From: Monosporascus cannonballus | Taxonomy: Eukaryota; Ascomycota; Sordariomycetes; Xylariales | Assembly: GCA_004154925.1 (NCBI GenBank) | Contig: QJNS01000057.1 | Span: 291,614-355,613 of the forward strand | Reading direction: 5' to 3' | Length of the DNA stretch: 64,000 bases | Shown: piece after piece, positions 33,144-45,300 of the stretch | How the letters are laid out: every line of letters begins with the position of its first letter | How positions within the stretch are numbered: the first letter of the stretch is position 1 | The notes under the pieces: generated by a model | Seen by the model: the letters and a program-made list of their open reading frames with translations, nothing else | Told to the model about the DNA's origin: nothing | Database searches by the model: none | Translations under genes and position numbers: made by a program

Positions 33144-33843
33144 AACGCTGATTGGGTCTCGTCTGTATATTTGGTTGGTTTATTCAAGTTGAAACTGCTC
33201 TTATGGTAGCCGGGAGTTCGTCCAATGCATGGTCAGCGGCGTGGTTGGGAAAAGTAGCCCACAGGAGCTAAATAGTGGCGTGAAATTCTGGTTAACAGGA
33301 TGGTGGTTTTAGCTTACAGAATGGTTGGGTCATTGTATGGCTGCAACGTAAATATGGAATATGTACCTAATTCCAAAAAGTTCCTTCGTGAGGCGTCTGC
33401 GGGTCATTTCTTCGATGATATTCCGGTTGGTCTATTGAGTAGTGATCCAAATAGGGGTAAGCCCTATTAAACCCTATGCAATAACATTACAAATAGAAAC
33501 CGCTACACAAGCATGAAAGGATAGCGCATTGCGGTTTTTACGAATGCGAATCCTGAGATAGACGCTCCTACATAGGTGTTCACGCTGAATGGCAACCAAG
33601 GTAAGAACCGAGAGAGTTCTAGCTGATCTAAGGTGGTTCCTTAGATCAAGCCTAACCCGGAGTTCTAGCGGCCTACCAGCTGACATAGACAAGGACGGGA
33701 TGTGTTACGTCTATAATTATTTACATGGTCTCTAACATGGTCATAATATACGAGCTCATGGCTTAAAACAGGGATTCAGAGTTAATCAGGTGTCTCGAAG
33801 GATCGACCAAAAGACATCCGCTTCCCAAAAGAAACCCAAGAAA
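33144..33843. other. Spacer downstream of the sugar transporter
   Basis: No recognisable gene. Confidence 0.4.
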
Positions 33844-34172
33844 ATGGCAGCAGAGGAGAACAACAAAACAAACTCATTGACTGACCGAGAGATAGTAGAT
33901 CATAGTCAAGGCTCGCTCCTGTGTTCTATATGCCAGCACACTCTCAATGACCCAATATTTTTATGTGACGAAGGCCATACATTATCCAGGGCGATACGAT
34001 GGTGGCAAAGCATATGACATATTAGTTATATCACACAGGGTCGCTAACTTGTATTAATAGTGCTTGGTGCGATGGGCGACTGCGTCTATGGCGAACGGTC
34101 TCAAGTGTCCCGTCTGTCGGGGCTTGATGAGTCCAATGCTGTGGAGGGTCAGGCACAATCACACCGTAAACT
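33844..34172 (+). pseudogene. Possible degraded RING-type zinc-finger gene
   Basis: From ATG 33844 the frame reads MAAEENNKTNSLTDREIV and then LCSICQHTLNDPIFLCDEGH, which matches the first half of a C3HC4 RING or U-box-like finger (C-x2-C, then C-x3-H). A stop follows shortly. Downstream, past a plausible TTAATAG acceptor, another frame carries CLVRWATA and CPVCRG, like the last C-x2-C pair. The halves do not join in one frame with a good donor, so the gene is either broken or has splicing I could not resolve. Such proteins are usually E3 ubiquitin ligases. Confidence 0.4.
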
Positions 34173-35106
34173 AGAATCGAGGTATGCCCATAAGGATGTC
34201 ACATTGAGATGGAACTTATACATCTAGGTCCGGAGAGTCCTTAGTTGGATTGGACGCGGAAGGATTCCTCAAACGGCCGATCAGGGTACTCAGACTCGCA
34301 CGAGCTCGGTTAGTCAAGGCACCCAAGTCTCCGTCTCTCAAGGAGTTGATATGAGCCCCCTGAAACAGCCATTCAGCAACCGGTTGGCTCAAATACTCAG
34401 ACAGAACCTATCACTAGACCAGCACCATAGCGGCGAGGGGTGGTGCATCCTCCACTGAGAGTGGTACCTACCTACTCTTCAGCGGGATTATATTATCCCG
34501 TGTTTTTCTCTCTGGCGAATATGCACACCGATTTTGGTTATGCTTGGCTGAAAAGTGACTCTGGAGTTGCTTTTGCCCCTCCTCGAGCACCTCCTCGAGG
34601 ATCTTCGGATGAGATGGATATATACCGTGGCCAACAGGATGTACTGCTTCAAGTAAGTATAATATGACAACTGAGTAGCTGGCTTGGTGGCTTGAGTAAG
34701 GCCAGATATATCGTATATGGAGAGAATCCTAGAAAACTTTGAATATGAATATTACTACGGACGAATTTACTATATTGAGGTTTCTTGTGTACAGTACTAG
34801 AGGTGCAAGGAGCAGATTCCTATTATAACTCTCCAGTTGCCGTTATGCATATGGAAATGCTTCTTTAGAAGTAGTATTGTCCCATGTATGTAATAGTGAC
34901 TATGACCATCCTGTAGACGGCCCAGGAGGTGCATGAGGTGATGCGGCACTTGAAACTCTACTAATTAAAATATGCAAAGAGAAAATGGGCTGCGGCAAAA
35001 CCAGTCGTAGCAGAAACTCTAGGGGTCCTTGGTATCATCCACCCCATCCCAGAGAGTCTTCCGTGGATAAGGGCAGACAAGCCTCTCCTAACTTTGCCCA
35101 TTGAAA
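34173..35106. other. Spacer without a recognisable gene
   Basis: Short ORFs only (for example 34440-34667). Nothing recognised. Confidence 0.4.
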
Positions 35107-35400
35107 TCAGGGAAGGAGGGGGGAGAGCCCCTGACGCGGTTCCATTTCAACCCATTTCTGTAATACTTCCAGGCAGGTTACATCACCAGATATGACACCG
35201 TCCGCTAGTCCATCAAGCGCATCGCAGAATTGATTCGCCCTCACAGTCACTTCATCCAGCTCGCACCGGTCCACAAGCTGTACGGAATAAATACCCAGTC
35301 TGATTGAGCCTTTGCCGCCCGAAGTATAACGTTGAAACCAGCTGACATAGTGCCTAGACACCCCGAGAAACAATAACAAAAATATACTTGATGATTCTAT
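35107..35400 (-). pseudogene. Relic of a tannase/feruloyl esterase gene
   Basis: The minus-strand frame contains CELDEVTVRANQFCDALDGL directly followed by ADGVISG and a Cys. This matches the tannase family block of form CELD..T..A...CD.LDG..DGVIS, with its disulphide Cys and calcium-loop Asp residues. Only about 100 codons remain. The Ser and His/Asp catalytic regions and a signal peptide are missing on both sides, so this is a fragment of a secreted plant-phenolic esterase gene. Confidence 0.55.
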
Positions 35401-35577
35401 TGAAACACCGCAGGAACTTCGATGTCTAGAACTGTGCACTCTTTGACATACTGGGCAGTGCCGTTTGTCTCAGTGCACGTTTAACTCCGGGCGGATATGT
35501 CAAGACAGACGCCCAACCCTGTCCTTGGTTGGCGTTCGAGACGCCGAAGACCTTCTCTCTGACGCCCTTGACGGCCA

Positions 35578-36313
35578 TCAGGGCGGCGTCCATCTTTCTG
35601 ACATGTGCGGGCTGCCAGACCGTGCTTCCAGAGGTGGCGGTCCTCTCAAGGACACTGCTTGCCGCAGGGGGTCTCGTGAATCAACTTCATCAGCAAGATT
35701 GATGAGACTGTCCACGGCATTGGTGAGAATAATGGTGACGCTTTTCCGAGACTTTGGGGCGTAACTGCGTCGCGATTCCAGCATGAGCGACGCAACGTCC
35801 TCGAGTTCCTCTGGAGTCAGGGGGTGGAGGGGATTCCATGCTGCTGCGATGAAGAACCAGAACGACTTGCCTCCGCCGACACATCTGTAGACGTCCTCGT
35901 TCAGCGTGCAGGTCTTGAGGAGGGTTGTGAGGCGGTTCAGGAGGTTGGAGACCACGATGTAGTTAGCAACCGACTGGTCGGCCTCGCTAAAGCATAGTAT
36001 ACGTCATCCGAGACATCGATTGGCTCCTTTCCGAAGTAAAAGCCATATAGCTTATTAAAAGCATTGCGCAATAGACGGAGGCGTCCCATGGTGTGATAGC
36101 AGAGTTGATCGATGGTGGGGAATGAGTGGTGATGACCCCGTTGCCCAGGTGGACAGTTGGGGAATTGTCTATCACGGTTTTGCATAAGTTTTGGAAGGGT
36201 AATGGCCCTAAGGAGAGTGTAGATGTGCAGGCAAATAATAAAATATCTAACGAATATTCCCTGATAAACATCGTTGTAACGTGAAATATTTTATTTTCCA
36301 TTAGTGATTCCAA
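35578..36313 (-). pseudogene. Unidentified gene remnant in two frames
   Basis: Two adjacent minus-strand frames (about 35987-36313 and 35578-35955) read like protein. The downstream one contains EDVYRCVGGGKSFWFFIAAA and, further on, NAVDSLINLADEVDSRD. The upstream one ends just before it in another frame. I recognise no family. Either an intron or a frameshift separates them. Confidence 0.3.
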
Positions 36314-36880
36314 GTGATGCCGCAGAACGGGTTAGAAGGCTTTTGCCATAATAGGTGTACCAGCTCTGAATAACTAGCTATATCAAAGATTTCTTCTTAG
36401 TGGAATTCGAATAATCACCGGTTAATTTTTCAAGTGAAATAGCCGATTATAGTTGTTAGTCGAATATGATCATCCAATTCCCATATTTCACGTCCCAGGC
36501 ATAGTATTGGGTGTGGTACAGAATCTTAGGGTAAGGCGGGCTTTAGGAAGCCTCTTCGAGGAAATAAGAGGCTGCTAGGCTCACGAACCAGAGTGAGACT
36601 GGGCTATATCTAGTCAGCCTTGGACAGGAGACCCTCTCTGTCGTTGAAGGTGAGTAGGCCACTGAGAGGTATCTAAGAACGACCATTATAACCCGTAGAA
36701 GCGGTGGCAATCCAACTTCAACAAATCATCAAGTCGAATTTGCGGTAGGGTCCCTTTGAGGTTACATATTACGCCATCGACTACACAAGAAGCGCATTTA
36801 GCCACGATTGAACGAAATACGCGCCATTCTTTCCCAAACCGCGACGGCTGTCCAGCTAGCCACCACTCTTGAGAGCGCGT
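36314..36880. other. Spacer without a recognisable gene
   Basis: AT-rich to mixed sequence with no ORF of note. Confidence 0.4.
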
Positions 36881-36884
36881 AAAC

Positions 36885-37319
36885 GGTTCGCCCCGCGAGG
36901 CGGGGCCCGTCCTCTACCAGACGGAGGTCATCAGCTTCTCGGCGGGCTTCTTCTCCAGCGGCCGGGTGGCCCTCGACGGGGCCGGACCCGGAACCTCTAC
37001 ATCGACTGGGGACCCCGGCTACAACGCCTTCGCCGTGGAGTACGACCTCCGCTGCATCACCAACGAGGCGGAGAATGTAGAGTCTATCAAGATACACCTG
37101 TCGTCCGATATCACCCCGAGGAACCCGGAGTCCTCGGGGACAAGCGAGGGGTTGTGGATGAAGGAGCTACGGGAGCCTTTCGTAGCCTATCTGAAGGCAA
37201 TGCCGAAGCTGACAACCGTCGACGTGAGAAGTGCTGAGAGCGAGCGACTATTGGGGATTATTAGGCCGGAGTTGGAGGGGAACGTGACGCTGAAAAGAAC
37301 GGGTGAGGATTGGTGGTAG
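36885..37319 (+). pseudogene. Unidentified ORF fragment, about 140 codons
   Basis: The frame is open upstream of the Met at 36966 and reads LYQTEVISFSAGFFSSGRVA before it. Later it has YNAFAVEYDLRCITNEAE, and it ends TGEDWW. The composition looks coding (regular Val, Leu and Glu pattern), but no start with a good context precedes it and no family is recognised. It may be the 3' part of a truncated gene. Confidence 0.3.
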
Positions 37320-38027
37320 AGAATCTCTGCAGCTGACTGTTAGCACGACGTGGGACGCTGTTCCCCTCAAGCATTTGCTGAAATTATGCGGAAGACTAAT
37401 TGTAATATTCGGTCGGGAGAGAATAAGGATCCGCTGGAGATGGCAGGGCTAGAAGTTCCCAAGACAATGACTAGTGAGGCGTGTCCTGACATGCCGCTCC
37501 GTCAAAGAAGCGCTTCGGACTCCACATCGGAAGTTTGCACAGCGCATCTGAGGATCCGGTCTTGATCCAGCCGGGGCGAGGACCGTTCAGGGGTGCGCGA
37601 TTGCGGGGGCCCCCACCAGGAACCCGCACACGCCACCAGTAGGTCCGGTTTGTCGCCGCCCATGATGGGAGGGATCAACTCAAATTCAACGTCTAAAAAC
37701 TTATTGATATCAAGGTCTAGCTGTCGCAAGAGCGACGCCACTATTAGATTGCTATCAGCAGTGTTATATATAGTCAATTCGAACTATGACACTAGCTTTG
37801 TGTTTTCGGACATGATGGATGTAGATGAACCCGGACACACTCTAAGGAGCTTCAGACGGCCAGCCAAGTTGGTCAGTTGCTGAGGCAGTCAATATTGCTG
37901 AAGATCGTCCCGATGTTTGTATTAATAGGTTGGTTGTTGATGGTGTGACAAGATACATGGGAAGGTAGTCTATTGATCCTTGTGGGCGATTTAACTCGGG
38001 TCAACCCCTGTTCCTCGAGAACGGCAA
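37320..38027. other. Spacer without a recognisable gene
   Basis: Short ORFs only. Confidence 0.4.
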
Positions 38028-38272
38028 TACACTCGATCCCCTGTTTTATTGTAGGAGGGGCCTTCTTATTCAGTGGACCCGAGACTTTGTTATTATGTTT
38101 TGTATCGTATAGTAAGGATATATACGCAAACTTTTATTGCCTTTATGGTCCGATGAATAGTTGCTATGGACGCCGTCGTTATAAGACGTATGTCGAAGCC
38201 ATCGTAAACTGAAGCTCTACCCAGTAGCGTAGTGGGGGCGCCTCCTACAATAAAACAAGGGATTCGAGTGTA
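38028..38272. mobile_element. TA-flanked inverted-repeat element (MITE-like), 241 bp
   Basis: The left end at 38030-38063 (starting CACTCGATCCCCTG) and the right end at 38237-38270 are inverted repeats of about 34 bp with a few mismatches; both share TGTTTTATTGTAGGAGG. TA lies immediately outside each end (38028-38029 and 38271-38272), as for a Tc1/mariner-type target duplication. The 170-bp core has no transposase. The element is therefore non-autonomous. Confidence 0.75.
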
Positions 38273-39428
38273 GTTGAGCTTGGAAGGCACATGTGCACGT
38301 TTCAGCTTTCGGCAGTCTAGGAATCACAGGTGGCGGTTACATATTGGGAGGCCGGAGTGGCCAGCCCAATCACCAACGGGTTGCGACAACCTACCACTGT
38401 GGCATACGAGGGTACTACGGCATTGTCGTAACTAACAGACACGCGCTCTGCATCGTCACCAAAGTCTCGGCCTGGTCTTCCCCAAGCTGCCGACTACCCG
38501 TATTTGGTGATTCACGGAGCTCAATAGGAGGAGCAACGTCTGCTTGAGCTAAGCCCCGCAAAGAGTGTATGTAATTTTGGCATTTTCCAGCCTGCGACGG
38601 CGCTAATTGGCATTTAGAGGCCTCCCTTTGAAACGAACTACCGCACTGCGCCTGCGTTTCCATTACGCAGCACCAAATGCAGCATGGAATTGTTTGCCGG
38701 CTTAGGGATCTTGAATTTTCATATCCACTGCTGTTGAACTCTTAGTTTCTTTTTGCTGTCATTGTAGGACGATCATGCAGTTGCTACATAGTTATGTTCC
38801 CTGCTCTCTAATTGGAAGAGCTTATAGAATACAGTGCTTATAATATCGACCGTTATGAAGGGTGCCTGCGAAAACTTGACAAGTGGCGGGAATACGGCAG
38901 CGGTTGGGCGGCTAATGTGCGCCTAGAGCCAATCTAGCTCATACCACGAGGGCTAAGAATAGGCTGTCCTAGTCACGGCCAATTAGGCGGTAGCTGAGCC
39001 ACTTTGGGCCCCCTTAGGTGCAGGTTGTTCTAGACCAACCCTCGTATTGCGCTGAACCATCGCGGGATCAGCCGTAATGGGCTTGGCTGTTGGCGTGGCA
39101 CCTTTTTCATGCAAGATGGATGATGTTTATCTTCGGTTCCATGGCGTCGATATTCTCTTGTACTTCGAAAACTTTCCTCTTTCCGTCTGTTACTTGTTTA
39201 CTTATACGCCGGTAACCATGACATGGCATCTGTCTCCAAAATGAGGCGTTATAGCTGACCATTGTAGCACATATTATCTCTCAACTTTCATTCACTGGAT
39301 TCGCAGGCGATTTGTGCAATTAGGTAAACTAGCTTCAGTGGTGTACCCGAGGAAAACGGAATCAAGATCAGCCCGAAATAACTCATTGGAAAGTGGGGAA
39401 CGCTTCGCGCTGAGACAATTCGGTCGTC
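38273..39428. other. Spacer upstream of the GH16 gene
   Basis: No gene is recognised. It contains the GH16 promoter region. Confidence 0.4.
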
Positions 39429-40616
39429 ATGAACATGATGAGACTTGTAACGCCTTTATTAACACTTTTGTTTGCTTCGTCCGCCTTCTCCCAGGACGCC
39501 TCCCCACAGGTGGTGAACGATGATCAGTGCCAATGTTACTTCACCAATGGGACCAACGCGCAGTATTTTACGAAGCACAAATTCTTCGATTTCCGGTCGC
39601 TGTCCGAGTATGCCGGGGTACCGGGAATCATCCAGGACGCCTGGGACAGCAGCCACGCCCACGCGACCAGCGACTACTTCTTGTCGGACGAGTGGACCGA
39701 TAACTGGACGACGCAGAGCTGGAACAACAGCGAGCTGCTAGATTCGGGCTCCAACGACGCCTCGTACCTCCTCGTCAACTCGCCCAACAACATCTACATC
39801 GAGGCGAACCGCGCCGAGGACGCCGCCTCGGACACCTACCTGACGATGCGGACGAGCCGGCTGCAGCGCTTCCAGACGGCCGCCGAGTTCGAGTCTGTGG
39901 CGACGGGCTTGCACTACGTCTCGGTGCGCATGTTCGCGCGGACGCGCGGCGCCCCGGGGGCCGTAACCGCCATGTTCACGTACCGGGGCGCCGAGGAGCT
40001 GGCCGATGTGCAGGAGTCGGACCTCGAGATCCGGACCATGGACCCGCTTGAGACGGTGCAGTACACGAACCAGCCGTCGTACACGGTCGACGGCGGCGAG
40101 ATCCCGGAGGCGACGCGCAACGTCACGCTGCCGCGCGGGCTCCAGTGGACCGACTGGGCCGTCTACCGCATGGACTGGACGCCGACGACCACGACGCACT
40201 ACATCGACGGCGAGCAGGTGGCCGCCATCGAGTTCCAGAACCCCCGCGACCCCAGCCAGATCTACTTCAACTGCTGGGGCGACGGCGGCTCCTGGTCCGG
40301 CGTCATGCGCCGCGGCCATGAGGCCTTCCTGCAGATTCAGTGGATCGACATGGTGTACAACGAGACGACCAAGAACACGGCGCGCAGCGACGGCGACGCA
40401 CTGGAGCAGTTCGACGTCCTTGCCGGGAGGGACGCTGGTACTTGCCATCGGGTCTGCAGTATCGACCAGACAGGTAGCGTGGGAACTACCGTCCTCATTG
40501 ACGACGGGACTTCGGGCGGGGCTTCCAGCATCTTCGGCGTCGACGGGCATTTGCATCATCTCATGTTATGGATACCATTTATAGTAGCGGTCACGATAGG
40601 GGCAGGCCTGGTATAG
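39429..40616 (+). CDS. Secreted or cell-wall GH16-family glycoside hydrolase, 395 aa, single exon
   Basis: GH16 enzymes cleave or transfer beta-glucans with a retaining mechanism. A signal peptide covers about residues 1-22 (hydrophobic LVTPLLTLLFASSAFS). The catalytic motif ESDLE is at residues 196-200 (E-x-D-x-E, nucleophile E196 and acid/base E200). Around it the concanavalin-A-like fold is seen in SVRMFARTRG and later WTDWAVYRMDWTPTTTTHYI, with DGEQVA after it and FNCWGDGGSWSG near 275. Several N-x-T/S sites are present. The last 18 residues (LMLWIPFIVAVTIGAGLV) are hydrophobic after a Ser/Gly-rich stretch, which suggests a GPI-anchor signal. It lies tail to tail with a pectate lyase gene, with only 61 bp between stop codons. 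The exact subfamily and substrate cannot be told from sequence alone. Confidence 0.87.
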   Translation: MNMMRLVTPLLTLLFASSAFSQDASPQVVNDDQCQCYFTNGTNAQYFTKHKFFDFRSLSEYAGVPGIIQDAWDSSHAHATSDYFLSDEWTDNWTTQSWNNSELLDSGSNDASYLLVNSPNNIYIEANRAEDAASDTYLTMRTSRLQRFQTAAEFESVATGLHYVSVRMFARTRGAPGAVTAMFTYRGAEELADVQESDLEIRTMDPLETVQYTNQPSYTVDGGEIPEATRNVTLPRGLQWTDWAVYRMDWTPTTTTHYIDGEQVAAIEFQNPRDPSQIYFNCWGDGGSWSGVMRRGHEAFLQIQWIDMVYNETTKNTARSDGDALEQFDVLAGRDAGTCHRVCSIDQTGSVGTTVLIDDGTSGGASSIFGVDGHLHHLMLWIPFIVAVTIGAGLV

Positions 40617-40677
40617 GCATGCATTGGCAAAATAGAAACACTAGATTGTTTTATGATATTTGAAGCAAACCCCTACC

Positions 40678-42332
40678 CTACAAGGACGGAACTAACGAGT
40701 TCAGGTAAACCTCGATGTTTGCGTACCCCGAGCTGCTAATCTTCATCGCGTCACTAGCATCGTTGGGATCCAACCCGTTAGCGCGCTCCCACTCGTCAGG
40801 AATGCCGTCGCCGTCGCCGTCGGCCGGCTTGATACCGCCGGCGATGTAGCCGGGCCCGTTCATGGGCGCCTTCGTCTCGTCGGAGATCAGCTGCCCCTTC
40901 TTGCCGTAGCTCCGCACTTCGTCCACGAGGTACGAGTCGACGGCATCGCGCGAGGGGAAGCTCGTGCCCACGTTCCCGAGCACGTGCTCCAGGGCCTCGG
41001 GCGCCGACAGGAGCCGCTCGGGTCCCGGGTACGCGAACGGCGACGACACGATGTCCATGCCGCCGTAGCAGCTCGCCTTGACGCACAGCGGGCTGCCGTT
41101 CAGCTGGCCGTCCTTGTCGCTGTCGTAATAGTTATCAGAGACGTCTGGTTGGGATGGTTAGATTTCTTTCCTCTTCGTTGACGAGCGTGCACCCTGGACG
41201 CTGGACTCACAGCCGTGGAAGTTCCCGTTTCCTCGAGTGAACGCCGTTACGGTCGTCGACGGCCCTGAGATGAAGTAGTTGTTGATGATGTTCGCGTAGC
41301 TCTGGCCGCTGCTGTCGCCTGCGATATAGCCGCCGCCGCCTCCCCAGTTGTAGATTACCTGTTTGTCGCGGCAATCTTAGCCACCCACCATCCCTCTTGC
41401 ACCACTGCTCGCACTGGGTGGGGAGAAAATGAAGAGAGGAAAGGGAGTAGACGAAGGAAAGAAAACACTCACATTGTTCTGGAAGTCATTCATGCCCTTG
41501 ACCTTTGGATTCCGCGTCTTGTTGTCGATGTACAGGTTGCGGAACAGGCTGACGCCGTATTCGGTCTGTATGAGGCCGCCGCACGAGTGCGTCTCGAGGC
41601 CCTGAGCCACGATCGAGTCCTGTATCGTGACGTTGTGCACGGCGCCGCTGATGGAGAAGGTCTCGTCGCGCCCCCAGCTCACCGACACGTGATCGAAGAT
41701 CATGTTCTCGCCCTCGGCGATCGTGATACCGTCTGCAATGGAATGGTCAACAATGAATCTCTATCCAAATACCAGGCAAGGCGATCGCCCAGGAGGTTAT
41801 CCTACCTTTCCCTGAGTCACCGCCCCTGCCCATGCGGAAGCGCATGTAGCGCACGATCGCGTTGTCCGCGTTCGACCACGACAGCCCGTTCCCATAGACG
41901 GTGATGCCCTGGAAGATGGAAGCGTCAGCACGCAGGTCCCGATGGACAGGCTTCGAGCTTAAGCCAACGTACGTCTCCGGGGGCGCTCTGGCCGGCGATA
42001 TACACGTTTTTCGACACCACGACGCGGTTCGTGATGTTGATGGTGCCGCCGACGTCGAAGACGACGATACGGTTCGACTTGGACACGGCGTCGCGGAAGG
42101 AGCCCGCGCCGGAATCACTGCGTTCGCGCCCGTCAGTCGACTGCTCGCCGCACATGCCGCAGGGGTGCATCGGAACCTACTCTAGATTCGTCACGTGGTA
42201 CACCGAGCCCGCCCGCCCTCCCACGGCCTCGCGGCCGAGCCCCTCGGCGCCGGGGAACGCGAGCAGCGCGTCGACGCTATTGGGGATGCATGCTGCCAGG
42301 ACAGCGGAGGCGAGGAATCGGAGGAGGCCCAT
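40678..42332 (-). CDS. Secreted pectate lyase-type polysaccharide lyase, six exons, 424 aa
   Basis: Exons are complement(42181-42332, 41973-42117, 41806-41908, 41473-41732, 41211-41358, 40678-41144), 1275 nt in frame. It is predicted to cleave pectate by calcium-dependent beta-elimination outside the cell. A signal peptide (MGLLRFLASAVLAACIPNSVDA) precedes AFPGAEGLGREAVGGR, the usual mature start of this parallel beta-helix group. Further blocks are GSFRDAVSKSNRIVVFDVGG, NVYIAGQSAPGDGITVYGNG (across intron 2), NAIVRYMRFRMGRGGDSG, FDHVSVSWGRDETFS, HSCGGLIQTEYGVSLFRNLY, and FTRGNGNFHG before intron 5. The C-terminal DGDGDGIPDEWERANGLDPN is a calcium-binding, thrombospondin-3-like segment found in related lyases. 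Introns are 64-114 bp with canonical borders. It looks intact. Confidence 0.93.
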
Positions 42333-45300
42333 CGTAGTGACGCGTTATGAACTCGGATATCAGAGAGAATAGTTCGAGATGATTCTCCACCGCATTCCTA
42401 GTCCTGAAGGCAGGCCGTAGCAATGCCGAGTGCAGGCTGCCATCGTGAATTAATATCTACGGGGCGTTTAACTGATAATGGTCCAGAGAGGCCTCGGGTG
42501 GCCCCCAAGTGAACGGTCGGCGCGAAGCGAGGCGTAGATTGCCCCTGATGATAATTATCCCGGTTCCCCGGCAGGGATCCGGCCTCGACGTCGCCTCCCC
42601 TTGATGGAAAATTGTTCGTTTGTTCCTGCGAGCCCCGCGAACTACGTCGAACGGCGGCCCGGCTCCGCGCGTCCAATGCGGAAAGTGGGCAGGGCCATCA
42701 TTTTGGGGAAAAGGGGGTGGGGGCAGCGGGAGATAAACCTGCTTCCCAGGCCCAGGGTTGCATTGGGCGACTGGTCCGCCGGGAGACGCTTATGTCCGAC
42801 ATCCGGCACCCTGAGGGGAATTGTAGGTGCTCCGAATTGATTGCGCTGCGCACTAATAATAGCGCGAACGCTCCTAGCCACGAGTTGATATCATAGCACT
42901 CCAGCGGGCCACCAAGCAGCATGAAACATCTTCACTTACCTATTGCGCAATGGATGCAATGCGTAACATAGCTTTTATGCACCCTCCACGAGAAACTGAC
43001 TTGCTGTCTCCGGCGCGCAGGATATGAATACGGCTCAAGTTTCTTAGATATCCCAATGCAGTACTGGCTGGCGTAGCTTCAAGTGAGCCTCGGAGACATG
43101 ACCCGGATGATTGATGGCATCTCTGGGCCAAAGGCCAGAGAGACGCGCAGAAACTCAAATACAAAGAGTGCCACTCATGCCGGGTGACACGCGCTTCCTG
43201 GTGGGATGGTTCCAGGATTATGAATATGAAGACTGGCAGTTCGAGACTGCCGAGCGGAAGACTGCTCGGTGGCTTGGCCAGCCCCCATGCTATCTAGGGA
43301 AGATCTGTCTACAGATTGCGCGTGCTACCCGCAACGGGATTCCTCCATGCTTACGAATCTTATGGTCGAGGATCTGGAAACCTCCAGGTGCGATGTGCCC
43401 AGGACGCTGCCGGCTCGATTGGTCCAGAACACAGGTGTCGCTACAGTCATGTTGGCTGTGGCCTGCTGTGATTCTTTTGGTTAGACCTGGCGGACTGTAC
43501 AGTTTTGCTGGCCGTGATGTGTGACTTAGACTATCGTCTCCAACATGGGCAACATTATGGATTCGGTCAGCCGCCCGAGTTGGCCATATGTACTAAGCAA
43601 GCAGATTACGCTCTGTCCCTCCCCTTCCAAGTGTTCACTCTTGCGTCAGACTCCCCCCTGCTGTGCCTATCTCCCTGGATCAGGCAGTTCCGAGATAGAA
43701 GGAGCTATTATATCACTCCCATAGTTGCACCTAGGCGAGTATCGACGATATAAGCTCGGCAAGTCTGAATATTCGTGGGACTGGTGCAAAGCCGTAGGAA
43801 AAGCAACTCATATATTACCGGCCAAAGTCTAGAAAGTTGCGTGGTAATGGTGGTTAATACAAGAACATGTGTATAAAGTACGACTGCCGAGAAGTACGCC
43901 AACTCCATAGAATACAGTATACTCGCCATACTTCAGAAACCTCAGGGCTCTCAGCTAACCTGAGGAGCGATGTCAATTGGGGATGCCCTCGTGTCTTAGT
44001 TGATTCGCGAACCATTCTTGCGCCGATATTGGTCGTTTTGAATCGGGCGACGGTATGCCTCTGGGAACAGGCATGCCTATCATCGCCGCCACCTCCTCAA
44101 ACTTCACTTAAAAAAGTTTTTCCCGCCCATACTTGTATCTTCCCAATCCACCTTACCAGACCTTTGCCAACCCGGCCCATGCCACAGCCACGTCCTGAGC
44201 AGTACCTTCTGCACCGGGCTTCAACAAAAACTATGAGTGTCTCTCAGCTTGCCGCGCAGAAAAGTTTGCTTAGCATTATATGACTCCTGCAGCTGGTGCT
44301 GCCATGGCCGCTAGTCTGGTGGAAGTTCGGGTTATTTAGGCAACCTCGGCTTTCTCGTGCGCCCCGAATTCCCAGGTCAAGTCACATCCACCTTTCTTTC
44401 ATGTCTTAAAGATGTCCTGTTCCTTTTCACTATCGATAGAGAAACCCAAGAGGAGCGTCCCCCATCGCGGACGTGCTCTTCAAGGGCGCGTCTTGGGAGC
44501 TTCTTTTGACTCAAGAAGGATGTCACTGGCAGCTACCCAGATTGTTTTAGCTGAAGGATGGTCTCGGATAAATTGGATCGTGATAGCCGGGTTGTTCTCT
44601 AGCGCTCTGGTGTACCGCCCATCCACGTCAAAGCATTCTGACCACAATTCAATGGCGTCTCCGGGTTCTTTTGCTTTTGTCGATGAGTATGATAGAGGGT
44701 CTATCACTGTTTTGGTCGGCATCCTGGGGAGCTTCCGTAGCCATGTTGAAAACGGATACGGACGGATTACATTAAAGCTAGCGGTGGCAAAGTGCATTTG
44801 AGCAAGTGGGTGAACATGCAAAGAGTATAATTCGAACTGGAGAGGGCACCTAGGATAGTACTACCCAGGCGATAGAAGGAGATCCTCAAGGTGGAAAGAG
44901 AAACGACTGTGCAGAGGTATCCATGGCGCCCGAAGCCTAGGGCAAGTCCGAGTTCAATGGAGTGGAGGAACGAGGGCACTACCTTCTCTTACCACCCGGG
45001 AGAGCAAACGCTCTTGGCAGGTGCAAGTGGAAATATACCCAGATAACTGTTCTTCACTACCATGGCACACATAGCAGGCTCATACAAGTATCAAGCCGCG
45101 CAGTGTCACCACCTGACAGTGAGCTTCGTGCGTGTGAATCTCATTCCCTGGTAGTTCTTGTTCATTTGGAGTCCTGTGGCTGGATGAATGGTTGTAACTG
45201 CTTGCAAATTCCTCAGAAAAGAGCGCTAATAGTGGCCTGTTGACCTAGTTAACGTCCATAGCTCTATGTAGGGAGGTTGGATGTAGCAAAGGAGCCCTAT

